From NCBI GenBank assembly GCA_964030785.1, contig OZ034979.1, positions 10,377,383 through 10,441,382 of the forward strand: 64,000 nucleotides of DNA. Direction: 5' to 3'. The position numbers were made by a program, and so were the translations under genes. The first letter of the stretch is position 1, and each line of letters starts with the position of its first letter. The notes under the pieces are model-generated. The model worked only from the letters and a program-made list of their open reading frames with translations, was not told where the DNA came from and searched no databases. Positions 47,922-58,241 of the stretch are shown in pieces. This stretch comes from Siderastrea siderea. Lineage: Eukaryota > Cnidaria > Anthozoa > Scleractinia > Rhizangiidae.

Positions 47922-48859
47922 GGGACCGTTCATTTTTTATGGGGTAGGGGGGCTGGTGGGATTTGATGGGTAGTACCTGTAAAATATAATGACCCCCCCT
48001 CTACATTAGAAATTTTTTACCTGGCCCCTTCTTGTAGTCCTAAATATTTGAGATGACCTCCCCCCCCAAAAAAAAAGAAAGAAAGAAAAAAAGGGATAAG
48101 GTAAATCTAAAACATGACCAAGCTTAAAATAAATTTAACAGTCAATTTTAACACTCAAAAGGTGATTTTCTGGTAGGGGTTCCAGCGGTATCTTCCCCTG
48201 GAAAATGTTGAAAATTTAGAGATGCTCTAATGCAATTTGCTGCATTCTGAAGTACATAAACAGAGAATTCATTCCGGTTTAAAGCATTATTTTGGACATT
48301 GTTATCAGTTGTTCAGTTGTTTAAGAATCAGACTAGCAGAGGCCAAAAAAAGAGTTGACATTCCCCTAGCTGTATTTTGTAATGAAACAGTTCGTCGGGT
48401 AGAGTTGCCGTTGGGTGTATAACGAAGTAGGGGGGCCTGGGGGCATTCTCCCCCGGGAAAATTTGAATTTTCAAAACCTTAGAAACGCTATTTTTGGTCT
48501 TCTGGCACTGATGTTTGCATTATTACAGAAGCTGTCACTACTGAACTTTAAGGCAATTTTTTTGGTGACCTGTACAGCGCCGCAAATGATCCCGAGACCG
48601 CAAATGATCCCCGACCGGAAATGATCCCCAAATTGGACCGCAAATGATCCCCGACCGCAAATGATCCCCAGACTGGACCGCAAATGATCCCGGTAAAAAG
48701 GGAGGAACGGCGTGGACAGCAAAATGGCAAGGAGAGCCTCCCCTTTACACACCATATTTTTTTGGCTGACCCCCCCTTTGAAGCTATATTTTTTTGCATG
48801 ACCCCCCCTCAAATCCCACCAGCCCCCCCCCCCCCACCTCATAAAAAATGAACGGTCCC
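47922..48859. mobile_element. 938-bp element with about 50-bp GGGACCGTTCATTTTTTATG ends
   Basis: The left end GGGACCGTTCATTTTTTATG followed by GGGTAGGGGGGCTGGTGGGATT is mirrored by the right end, which runs AATCCCACCAGCCCCCC then CATAAAAAATGAACGGTCCC. ATA stands outside both ends, a possible 3-bp target duplication (Harbinger-like elements make 3-bp duplications, but the class is uncertain). The interior includes a 17-bp tandem array. No transposase frame was found. Confidence 0.8.
48580..48700. repeat. Tandem GACCGCAAATGATCCCC units (about 17 bp)
   Basis: Six or seven units of CCGCAAATGATCCCC, separated by GAGA, GACTGGA or similar, lie inside the 938-bp element. Confidence 0.85.
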
Positions 48860-49622
48860 ATAGTAATAAGAGTACAAACTCTTATATATACCAAGGAAAA
48901 CATTTCCAGCTGTGGGAAACCAAATGACACTTTGAAGCGCTATTAAAGATCTCAAAGATAATTTTCTTCGATTCCGTTTTAGTAAAATTCGTTTAATTTC
49001 ACCTTTGATTTTTTGTAAGTATTTCAGCAATCACTTAAAATGAAGAACTTCACAATAAAATTATCAAGTGAACACGAACCAAATAGACGACAGAAAAACA
49101 CGACGTCTGAGTTGGCTTTTCAAAACTGATTAACAAACATATACGACATGAATACGAGTCCCGAAAAAACGGTCGGAAGGAAAAAATTCCTACTACTGTA
49201 CAGTACCATTTTACCATTTTCACTCCTGTGGAAAAAAAATCCAAATCCAAAAATCAACATTCATCTATTGTTGTTTAACAATAATCGTCACAAGAGATTA
49301 CGCAAAGAAGATTTACAATTTAAAATTAAAATACAAATGGACTCCAAATCAAATATTTACTTTTTACGCTCAATTGACCAATGACCGCCTAACGAGAGCG
49401 TGACATGTCACGCTACGAGAGCGTAACACTGGTAAACATGTGGCTATATTTAAACACAGCTGATAATGCACGAGTTGTATTCGCGATAATAACTGGTCAT
49501 TCAAACGCCGATCACTTGTTCTTGAATACGGCGATGAATATATAATTTATACACCCCGGCAAATATCCCAAAGAAATGGAAATCACTCCAACGTAGAAAC
49601 AAGAAGCGAAGTGAAATGTGCC

Positions 49623-51215
49623 ATGCCAAGAATTTCGACTGTGGTCGTCTTCCGGGCGACTTTTGCATTAGTGTTGTTCATTTTAATGGGACAAATTCTA
49701 CTGTTTACACTTACGCGGTGTCGTGGATTAGTAGAGGAAGAACTAAACGCGAAAAATCGTGAAGAGGCGACCGAGAATTCTTCGGAGAAAATTTTACTGT
49801 TTACAGAGAAGATTCGACGGCTGAAACTCGATGTTGGCAATCTCAAACGCGAGAACGCTGCCCTGAGCAACGTAATCCGTGATTTATCTGCTCGCAACGA
49901 AGAAATCTCAACAGAGTTAAGACGACTTAAAAGCGTAGAAAAAGTCACGATTGCCCAAGAGCTGAGCAGTGAGAAAAGCAAAGTAGCGAAGGGAGAATTT
50001 TTGAAAGGCGACCCTGTAAGGACAGAATTCGAGGTGGTTCCATTTGACGGAGTTGCTTATAACGCGATTTATCAAGTTTATCACGGTCTGTCGGGTAATC
50101 CCGCCGAGAGACCCTACGGATACAAAGGTAAAGAATACTTAGAAGTAATGAAATTCGCCGTGGATTCACTGAACCAAGATTACGAGGGAAAACAATTTGA
50201 AGTCACGGCAGTGGACCTTGTCGATGGATTAATGCGCGTGGATCGGATTCACGGATCGCAGTACGACTTCTATTTCGGAACAGCGAACAATAAAGTTTTT
50301 CACCGAATTAAAATGCGACGATCGTTTGGTCCTTTATCCCTTGCAGGAAGTGTAGAAACAATAGATACTAATAACGAGTTAATCAACTTGATACTTCCGC
50401 TATCTGGACGTCTGGATAAATTTAGAACATTCCTGGACAATTTTGTGGATGTTTGCGTGAAATGGGACCAGCAAGTTTTTCTCACTGTCGTATTCTTCGG
50501 CCAGGAAGGCAAAAAGGAGCTGCAATCCATCATGAAAAATGTCTCCCAGGCGGAGAACTTCACAGATTATAAACTGATATTTACAGATGAGCCATTTTCC
50601 AGGGGCTATGGACTACAGCAGGGGGCAATCTCATGGGAAAAAGGAAATGTACTTATGTTCTTTTGTGACGTGGATGTGTATTTCTCAGCCGCCTTTTTAA
50701 ACCGCTGTAGATTACACACCACCCCAGGGGTAAAAGTTTATTACCCCGTGGTGTTCAGTTTATACAACCCTATGATTGTATATGGCGGGTCGCCCCCTCC
50801 CACTACAAACCAATACCGGATAAACCGCGACACTGGTTACTGGAGGGATTTTGGCTTTGGAATGACATGCCAGTACAAGAACGACTTCTTAAAAATTGGC
50901 GGTTTTGACCTGTCAATCAAAGGGTGGGGGATGGAGGACGTTAAGTTGTACCGCAGCTACCTTGCCAGTGACTTGGTTGTTATACGGGCAGCTGACAGGG
51001 GAATCTTTCACTCGTGGCATCCAAAATTTTGCAGTCGTAATTTAACTCAGCCTCAATTTTTGGCCTGCATAAAAAGCAAAGTGAAATCTGAAGCATCACA
51101 TTCACAGCTTGGTCTTTTAGCCTTTGGTGGAAAGATTTTTGATGAAAAGGAAACAGACTGGATCCAACAACTTCAGGCCTCCAAGAAAAATGAGTTAAGT
51201 AAGAAGAAAACCTGA
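49623..51215 (+). CDS. CSGALNACT1-like: Chondroitin sulfate N-acetylgalactosaminyltransferase (CSGALNACT1/2 type), intronless
   Basis: A single open frame of 530 residues from the ATG at 49623; human CSGALNACT enzymes are about 530-540 residues. It is a type II Golgi membrane protein: short N-terminal tail, one anchor helix at about residues 7-29 (FRATFALVLFILMGQILLF) and a charged coiled-coil stem at about 35-115. The catalytic domain belongs to the chondroitin N-acetylgalactosaminyltransferase family. The metal-binding DVD lies at about 349-351 (VLMFFCDVDVYF) and the donor-binding segment GGFDLSIKGWGMEDVKLY ends near 441; HSWHPKFC follows. The enzyme transfers GalNAc from UDP-GalNAc to start or extend chondroitin chains on proteoglycans. 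Human homologues have several coding exons, so this may be a retrocopy, or the lineage may have lost its introns. The frame is intact. Confidence 0.93.
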   Translation: MPRISTVVVFRATFALVLFILMGQILLFTLTRCRGLVEEELNAKNREEATENSSEKILLFTEKIRRLKLDVGNLKRENAALSNVIRDLSARNEEISTELRRLKSVEKVTIAQELSSEKSKVAKGEFLKGDPVRTEFEVVPFDGVAYNAIYQVYHGLSGNPAERPYGYKGKEYLEVMKFAVDSLNQDYEGKQFEVTAVDLVDGLMRVDRIHGSQYDFYFGTANNKVFHRIKMRRSFGPLSLAGSVETIDTNNELINLILPLSGRLDKFRTFLDNFVDVCVKWDQQVFLTVVFFGQEGKKELQSIMKNVSQAENFTDYKLIFTDEPFSRGYGLQQGAISWEKGNVLMFFCDVDVYFSAAFLNRCRLHTTPGVKVYYPVVFSLYNPMIVYGGSPPPTTNQYRINRDTGYWRDFGFGMTCQYKNDFLKIGGFDLSIKGWGMEDVKLYRSYLASDLVVIRAADRGIFHSWHPKFCSRNLTQPQFLACIKSKVKSEASHSQLGLLAFGGKIFDEKETDWIQQLQASKKNELSKKKT

Positions 51216-52097
51216 TACTCCCTTACTGCCTTGTTTCAAAATTGAATTTTGTCCTTTATAGTCAAAGCCAGAAACTGAATAATATTTATTGTCTGGAATG
51301 TTTATCGTGTTGTAAGGAATCCCTGGGGGGCAGCGACAGTGAGTAGGAGGCTCCCAAATATAAAATGTGATGGGAGGGTTTAGGACAAAATTACAAAAAT
51401 GAAGCCTGCAGCTAGAAATATTCTGTTACTTTTTGGGTTAGAAGTCAGAAAAACACGACAGGAAATGTAACTTCTTGTCACAATATTCTTTCATTGGTAC
51501 CTCTTAGGGGTAAAACAATTTTGAGTCAATTGCCCATGAAACAAGAGTAAAGTACCTGAGAATCTTTTAGCAGCTCCATTCAAAGTTTCTGACCAGGGCC
51601 CCCTCACTTTTACATCAAAGCTCCCCCCCCCCCCCCACCAAGGGAACTAATTAGATGTAAGATAAAACTGCAAAAGAAAAAGGAAAAAGCTGTGAAGACA
51701 TCTGCTTTTTTGGCTTGTTTGTTACTTGTGAATGCCCTAAATACTAGAGGTATTTCTTGTTTGGGCAGCCAAATGTGCGCTTAGTATCTAATATCTTCTG
51801 ATATCTGTGTTGCGAGGTACACAGGTTATTTGCTGCTAGATTTTGTCATACATCTGATTTGTTGCTACTTGTAGCCTAAGCTCCATTGTTTGGGTTTCAT
51901 GTAAGCATCTTAAACTAGAAAAAAATCACACAAAACCCAAACAGGGGGCCTTCTGACAAACAATACAACATTCCAGAAATTTTTGGTATTGAACTGTACT
52001 GTCTATAGCTATTAAATAAGTAATAACTTTTAAGTACTATGCCATTATATTGGATGAAATGCAGAACTGTTATGTCAACGATTTATTTATAATCCTT
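51216..52097 (+). other. 3' flank of the glycosyltransferase gene
   Basis: No further coding region. C-runs occur at 51626-51639. The first AATAAA noticed is at 52419-52424, so the 3' UTR length is unknown. Confidence 0.35.
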
Positions 52098-52286
52098 TTA
52101 GCCCTAATATCAACTGGCAAATTCTCCCCACTGCTCTCCATATATTTCTCATGGAATTAGTTGTGAGAAATTAATTACCGGTAGTTATGAAGACAATCAT
52201 TCCCTTCATCCTCACAACCTGTATGTTGGCTCGTGTATTGATACAACAAGGAGAAATTAGGTGCTGGAGATTGAAGAGTTAGTCAG
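52098..52286. repeat. AAGGGTTAA-ended palindromic repeat, copy 5
   Basis: TTTTAGCCCTAATATCAACT, CAAATTCTCCCCACTGCTCT and ACAAGGAGAAATTAGGTGCT follow the family order. The right end is degraded (GATTGAAGAGTTAG). Confidence 0.6.
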
Positions 52287-52479
52287 AGAAGATAACAAAA
52301 TGCTATAATTACACCCCAAAAAGGCCAAAGAATATTATACATTGTGTAAATAATGTGGGATATAGAACATAAACAAGAAAGAAGAATAGTATAAAATGGG
52401 GCAGTCCCTCATAAGTGGAATAAATAGGCACAGTTCAGCCTCATTAATACAGACATCCCAGCAAAGACACAAACTGAAG

Positions 52480-52675
52480 TGCAGTTCCAGAAAATATCCA
52501 TACCCACCCATGGATGGTCACTGGAAATTCCAGGGGAGGTGGGGTGGGGGGGGGGGGGGTTCTCAAAAGCCAAAATTTTTAAAGTGAAGTGTCAAGCTAA
52601 ACTGGAATTTCTAAAGGGGGGGGGATTCAAACCAAAAAAAAACATCTTTGAGGGAGGTTATGGATATTTTCATGG
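52480..52675. mobile_element. MITE with GTTCCAGAAAATATCCATACC ends, copy 2
   Basis: TGCAGTTCCAGAAAATATCC then ATACCC (52480 on) is mirrored by GGTTATGGATATTTTCATGG at the right. The interior shares AAAAGCCAAAATTTTTAAAG and TAAACTGGAATTTCT with the copy at 5521, which confirms the family. Confidence 0.75.
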
Positions 52676-53868
52676 GTCCAGAGGAGCGAACTTCGAGCAG
52701 ACATTCGGTATTCATTACGAATGACAACCAACATAATTTGTTGTGGCCTTGTGTCACTCAGGTTACCTATTATATGTACCGCAGGTCAAATTACTGTCAT
52801 GGGCTCTTAGGTTCACTCAGATCGACTTACACTAAATAATACGGTCCTTCATGCCTCATTTGGAAAGGAAGAAAGGGCAACGGTTTAACAGTCCGCGGAA
52901 GAATGGTCTGCAGTTAATAGCAATTTTCAATATGGCGTGCTAAGCGAGCCCAAAGATTGAGAAATACAGCGTGTGGAAAGAGAAGAAAGCCTTTCAAATT
53001 GGATTCCCCAAGATCACATTGGGCAAATTTATTGGACAAAATGACAAAGTTTATAATATATTTTACAAAGTAATATAAGATGTACGAAGGGTAATTCCTA
53101 CGTTCAAATTTAACTCCTCTGTACCCTGCCCTACCCAATTTCATTTTCGTCACTTTGAGGGCTTAAAGGTTAAATAATATGGGCAGTTGGTCCCAGTTTA
53201 GAAACCAGCATATTTCATTCATGAATTTTAACTTTGGTGTACATAATTTGGTATAATCTGGTTTGTTCTTTCATTTGGTGTCAAAATTAACAAGGTTCAA
53301 CTGTGCTTGAAATAATTGAATTTATAACAGAATTTGATTTAATTTGCCTAGAAAAAATATACTTCAAATAATGGTTAAATATTATTCAAATAATTCAAAT
53401 AAGGGTTAAATATTCTCCAAAATAAAAATTCAATACAAGGCATGGCGAGGGTATAAATATAAAGATACAGGTGTATTACAAAAATTATGAAATGTTAATT
53501 TATCTCAGTTTAATAAACAGTTCCTTTGAAATCAAATTTATAAGAAATGGTGATATTATTTTTAAATAATATGGGATGGTTAATCTACTTCCTGTTGATA
53601 TTAAATAAAAATTAATATCTTATTAAAGACAAAAAGAGAAACAAATTTGTTTGCTTTTTCAATTTTTTTCATTACAGTCCTACTCTGTCAGCTGTGATAA
53701 GCTTCCAACTAAGGGGCCGATAACATGATTAATTTCAGCCGGGACTGAGATTTCAGCTCGACTTCCTGAACAAATCTTCTTAAATAGATGTTTGCGATTA
53801 CATGAAGACAGATTTCAACAGTTTTTGTAAAGCACTGTTGAACCACCGGGAAACAGTGCTAGATAAAT

Positions 53869-53905
<37 letters not shown>

Positions 53906-54175
53906 CATTAAATATTAAAGACAAACTTAAAAAATTTTGATGTCGTCATGACGCCATTATCAAGAGAAAAATAATTATTCTGATTGCGAGAAGACCTATT
54001 GAAAGTTGAAAAAAGTTGAAAAAATCAGCGTAAGGCATTAAACAAAGACCTTGGCACGAATAGAGTCGGTTTGCACGTTTAAATCTGGGACTAGCCTACG
54101 TATAAAAAGCATCTCTTTAACGAGGCAGTCAAACTTGTTCTTGCATTTGGCGAGCACATGAAACTGACTTATTAA

Positions 54176-54437
54176 TCCTATTTCTGAAACTTTCACCTCT
54201 CATCTTAAGAAATCAAAATTTTTTCACTGTTTTCCGGGATCTTTTCCGAGGTTAAGAATATTTAAAATCGACGTTTCGATCAGTTTCACTGATCTTCTTC
54301 AGGCTGTTGTTAAAAATGACAATCATTTTTAACAACAGCCTGAAGAAGATCAGTGAAACTGATTGAAACGTCGATTTTAAATATTCTTAACCTCGGAAAA
54401 GATCCCGGAAAACAGTGAAAAAATTTTGACTTATTAA
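54176..54437. mobile_element. Nested palindromic insert with hammerhead-like cores, 10-bp duplication
   Basis: A 262-bp insert breaks the left Penelope arm. The direct repeat GACTTATTAA (54166-54175 and 54428-54437) flanks it; the uninterrupted arm at about 55880 has it once. Bases 54206-54429 form an almost perfect palindrome centred near 54321. Each half carries CTGAAGA, a GATCAGT-GAA-ACTGATC hairpin, GAAA and CGTC, on the + strand at 54340-54372 and on the - strand at 54302-54270. Confidence 0.8.
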
Positions 54438-54808
54438 GTTCTTAAGAACCAAGGCATTGTGTTCGATCTTGTAGTGTTTGTAGATGGAGGACGCCTTTCT
54501 TTTATGACCATCCACGCGCTCGTGCAAGTGCCCATGGGTGTAACCAACATACCCTGCATCACACAGGTTACATTTGAACTGAAACACGATGCATTGTTGG
54601 CTAACAATAGCCTGAGCTTAGCTTCTCGCACTTGGAGATCTTGGTTTAGTTTCCGGCTAACAAACACAGGTCGTAGTGTTGTTTGGATCTTTGAAATGAG
54701 ATTGTTAAGGCGTTTCTTAAGGATATTGGCTGATTCTTGATCTTTAAAGGGCAAAATGACTCTGATGGTGTTGTCCTGTGTTGGGGAGAGATGTTGGTCA
54801 TCCGACAT
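54387..54808 (-). pseudogene. Penelope GIY-YIG endonuclease region, left arm
   Basis: Two overlapping frames: the linker (ending LRLLLANNAS; 54808-54434) and the endonuclease (FQFKCNLCDAGYVGYTHGHL, then HERVDGHKRK; 54587-54387). The shift between frames and the palindromic insert near 54437 disable it. The CxxC plus GYVGYT pattern fits Penelope-like GIY-YIG domains. Confidence 0.8.
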
Positions 54809-54928
54809 CTTGGAGTCAATGAACTATTTAATTGCTGTGGTGATTAAGCGCAAAGGGTACTTGAGCTTCAAAAACACTTCTGTCAAGCGATCGCATACTT
54901 CTGTTAAATGCGACCAATGCGGCGAAAG

Positions 54929-55420
54929 TCAGTAGGCTCGATCGAGCACAGTAACGATCAAACCTCTCTTATACCGATAATCCACATGGCTTTGATAGTG
55001 GAGTAGCAAGCCGGAATTGGTCGGTTTAATATAAACCTTCGTCTCAATTCTCGGGGTGCAGTTAATTAAGCGTACACCGATAAAGGGGAGTGAAGCGTCA
55101 GTCTCGACTTCCATTGTGAACTTAATTGAAGGGTGATAATCATTGAGGTTGCGTAAGAAACAGTCAGCTGACTCTCTATCAGGCATTATGGTGAGGGTGT
55201 CATCCACATAATGCCGATAAAAAGATGGTAGCTTTCCATCCTGCTGAAGTTTTGCCTCAATAGAGCACATAAATACATTAGCCAACAATGGGCCAAGAGG
55301 CGAGCCCACTGCAACACCATCAGTCTGTTCGTATAGAACCCCATCGAATTGAAAGAGTTGGTTGTGGGTGGCTACTCTGAGGAGGTCAACCAAATCCGCT
55401 CTGGTGAGGTCACATTTCAC
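54929..55420 (-). pseudogene. Penelope-like reverse transcriptase fragment
   Basis: 163 codons cover the palm motifs: QTDGVAVGSPLGPLLANVFM (motif B) and FYRHYVDDTLTIM (motif C, YVDD), then LPFIGVRL and VYIKPTNSG, as in Penelope-like elements. The N-terminal fingers are absent because the frame is cut at the junction with the right arm near 55405. The frame ends (DRAY stop) before the linker, so the copy is not functional. Confidence 0.88.
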
Positions 55421-55503
55421 AGAAGAATGCGATCACTTGACAGAAGTGTTTTTGAAGCTCAAGTACCCTTTGCGCTTAATCACCACAGCAATTAAACAGT
55501 TCA

Positions 55504-56021
55504 TTGACTCCAAGATGTCGGATGACCAACATCTCTCCCCAACACAGGACAACACCATCAGTCATTTTGCCCTTTAAAGATCAAGAATCAGCCAATATCG
55601 TTAAGAAACGCCTTAACAATCTCATTTCAAAGATCCAAACAACACTACGACCTGTGTTTGTTAGCCGGAAACTAAACCAAGATCTCCAAGTGCGAGAAGC
55701 TAAGCTCAGGCTATTGTTAGCCAACAATGCATTGTGTATCAGTTTAAATGTAACCTGTGTGATGCAGGGTATGTTGGCTACACCTGTGGGCACTTGTACG
55801 AGCATGTGGATGGTCATAAAAGAAAGGCGTCCTCCATCTACAAACACTGCAAGATCGAACACAATGCCTTGGTTCCTAAGAACTTAATAAGTCAGTTTCA
55901 CGTGCTCGCCAAATGCAAGAACAAGTTTGACTGCCTCGTTAAAGAGATGCTTTTTATACGTAGGCTAGTCCCAGATTTAAACGTGCAAACCGACTCTATT
56001 CGCACCAAGGTTTTATGCTAA
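55504..56021 (+). pseudogene. Penelope GIY-YIG endonuclease region, right arm
   Basis: Linker (KRLNNLISKIQTTLRPVFVS, then RKLNQDLQVREAKLRLLLAN) in one frame, then endonuclease and C terminus (QFKCNLCDAGYVGYTCGHLY, ending RTKVLC and a stop) in another. It is nearly identical to the left arm but keeps the complete C terminus. At 56072-56105 a hairpin with CATC resembles a hammerhead core, with CAAA in place of GAAA. Confidence 0.82.
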
Positions 56022-56569
56022 TTTTTTCAACTTTCAATAGGTCTTCTCGCAATCAGAATAATTATTTTTCTCTTGATAAAGATGTCATGATGACGTCCAA
56101 ACATCGAGGTGTTTTAAGTTTGTCTTTAATATTTACTTGTCTCTGCTTTAGCAAGTCTCTCTTGATTATTATTATTATTATTATTTATTATTTATTATTA
56201 TTATTAAGAGAGTTTCAGCTCGGGCTGAAATTTCCAGCCTGGTTTGTGACATCAGGCTGGAAATTTCAGCCCGGTCAAGCAGGCTGAAAAACCTCATGTA
56301 ATCACGATAAAATTTCAGCCCCACCTGAAATATGACCTTGGGCATGTGCACAGCTTGAGTTATGAATCTAAAACACTTCCCTGCAAACTTTTCCCGCAGA
56401 ATTTTGAACATTGCACCTGGGCTGAAATTCGCCATGTGATCGCAAGAACATTTCAGCCTGGCGGGCAGACCGAAATTTCAGCCCGGGCTGAAATTTGCCA
56501 AGTAATCGGCCCCTAAGTAAGTAACCTCACAGGGAACCCACCACACGATAAGAAACTCCGGCTTTCCCC

Positions 56570-56640
56570 CATCTCACCTTAAATGTCAGTCAGTAGAGCA
56601 TTAATCTGTTGCAGACTAAAATCCCACTGAGGTCTGAAAA
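56570..56640 (+). repeat. tRNA-like SINE fragment
   Basis: GTCAGTCAGTAGAGCATTAA then TCTGTTGCAGACTAAAATCC and CACTGAGGTC keep the outline of an A box and B box of a tRNA-derived SINE, too diverged for a tRNA gene. Confidence 0.35.
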
Positions 56641-56644
56641 CAAA

Positions 56645-58241
56645 TGTTCCTTTGCATGGGGTTGAGGGAGGTGGGAGGCCCTGTGCCAAGGTTAAAACCA
56701 TTACCCTTCAATGTACTTTTCTTCATATTGTACGTTTATTCTTTCATTCCATACACCTAGAACAAAAAGTTCACCATTTTTATACCTCAACGATATAGGC
56801 CACCAAACTATAGGGAGTTTCAAGGACAACCAGCTCATTTACTTAGCTCACATGGTGACGTGTTAAAAAAAGTGGAATATTTACCACCTTTCTCTTAATT
56901 AACCAAAACATTTTTTCAAGAAAATTTGATCACACAGGCAGCTGTAGTACAGTAGCTGTAGCTGTCTTAACTAGTTCAATAAAAATGTGATTTTTATTTA
57001 CCACCTACACGTACATATTTATATAACGGTTCTTTTCATCTGAAAACATTAAAATTATAACAGCTTAATGCTGATCATTTTACACATTCTTTACATGAGC
57101 AATGCCATCACCAATGTATTTTGAATTTTCATATACCAGCATATATAGTGCCTTTTGCTTTTAGATCAAATTTCGTTTGGTACAAATTGGCATTGGTTTG
57201 TCAATACATGCCTTTAAAACCAATATTATTACAATCATGCTATTTTGACATTTGAAGACATGGCAATATATTCACTGAGAGTTATGGCAATAAAATATCA
57301 TTATTATAGTGAGAATATTACTTCAATGCCATTTACGTATGATGGCCTTACAAAAGCATCTGAAAGCTGGAAACGATTGATGCATTATAAGAATAAAAAT
57401 ACTGTAAAGCGAATAGTTTAATATTCAACCCAATGTGAAATTTTGAAACTGTCTTATCTACTTTTTTGTACATGATGCTTGCAATCAAAGCAAGCAGCTT
57501 TTTGCAGTACTGAAGAAAACAATCACTATAGGTAATGTGTAACTCTCTAAATCTCTTGCCTCAATTCCTTGGCAAAAGTATTTTAAGATTATCACGCAAC
57601 GTCTAACAACAATGATTTGCATGCACTGGAATGAACTAATTAACTTTTTACAATGTTAAAATGTCTACTTGTTCATGCAATATGTGTCCATCTACACATT
57701 CAATATCTTCTTAAGTGACTTAATATAACTTGAAAAGTTTTCAGACATTCAAATATTGGGAGGAAATTGAATGTCTGAAAATGATTGTTTATTTACCGGC
57801 AAAATATGTTAAAAATTATAAATGAAGCAATCAAACACTAAAAAATTAATGTCTGAACTTATTCCCAACAAAAATATACCCAAGCCTTCTTATCATTTCT
57901 ACCCCCCCTTTTTTTTTGGGGGGGGGAGTGTGTGAACTAGGAAGAACTTATCTATCTAAGTATGGGGGGGGGGGGGCAAGGAGAGAACATCCCCTAGTGG
58001 GTGGGTATGGCAACTAAGGCTATTAAATTGACTTCATGTAATTTAATCCAGTTAAAAATGAAAATCATGGAAAATGTTTCCTGGTGAAAAAGGATATAAA
58101 ATTTGCTGACTTGGTAATTAAATTAGTTTCAAATAATAGAAACTTGTAACCATGTCAATGCAAGTAATATGTATAGTAATATATGGCTATCTAAGATAAT
58201 TTTTATACAATTTATGTGTCTGTCACCTTACAATGCTATCA
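56645..58241. other. Spacer / 3' flank of the armadillo-like gene
   Basis: AT-rich without coding signal. A TTTATT (AATAAA on the - strand) at 57788-57793 could serve the armadillo-like gene. C/G runs at 57902-57977 give false frames. Confidence 0.35.

Larger units (their letters stand above)
53914..56142. mobile_element. Penelope-like retroelement with two opposed 3' ends
   Basis: The left arm (53914-54916, read on - strand) and the right arm (55405-56142, read on + strand) are inverted copies of the same 3' segment: linker, GIY-YIG endonuclease domain, C terminus and terminal untranslated part. Between them (54929-55420, - strand) is reverse-transcriptase coding sequence joined to the left arm. 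The outer boundary of homology is AAAGACAAACTTAAAA at the left and TTTTAAGTTTGTCTTT at the right. Inverted multi-copy insertions are known for Penelope-like elements. Both arms are decayed by frame breaks. Confidence 0.85.
53711..56515. mobile_element. Outer element with AAGGGGCCGATxACATG ends and TTTCAGCCCGGGCTGAAA units
   Basis: The left end AAGGGGCCGATAACATGATT then AATTTCAGC is matched in reverse complement at the right by GCTGAAATTTGCCAAGTAAT then CGGCCCCTTA-like CGGCCCCTAAG. The right segment (56213-56515) is packed with AATTTCAGCC and GGCTGAAATT units. The Penelope-like block (53914-56142) and its ATT tracts sit inside, so it inserted later. Confidence 0.65.

Noticed and set aside
48580..48700. 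Possible CRISPR-like array
   Set aside because: The genome is animal, spacers are absent or only a few bases, and the array lies inside a transposon.
49611..49622. Start of the glycosyltransferase at a GTG four codons upstream
   Set aside because: Animal genes use ATG. The ATG at 49623 has a good context and gives a normal type II anchor.
52479..52839. + strand frames with Gly-rich stretches
   Set aside because: They are caused by the G-run inside a MITE.
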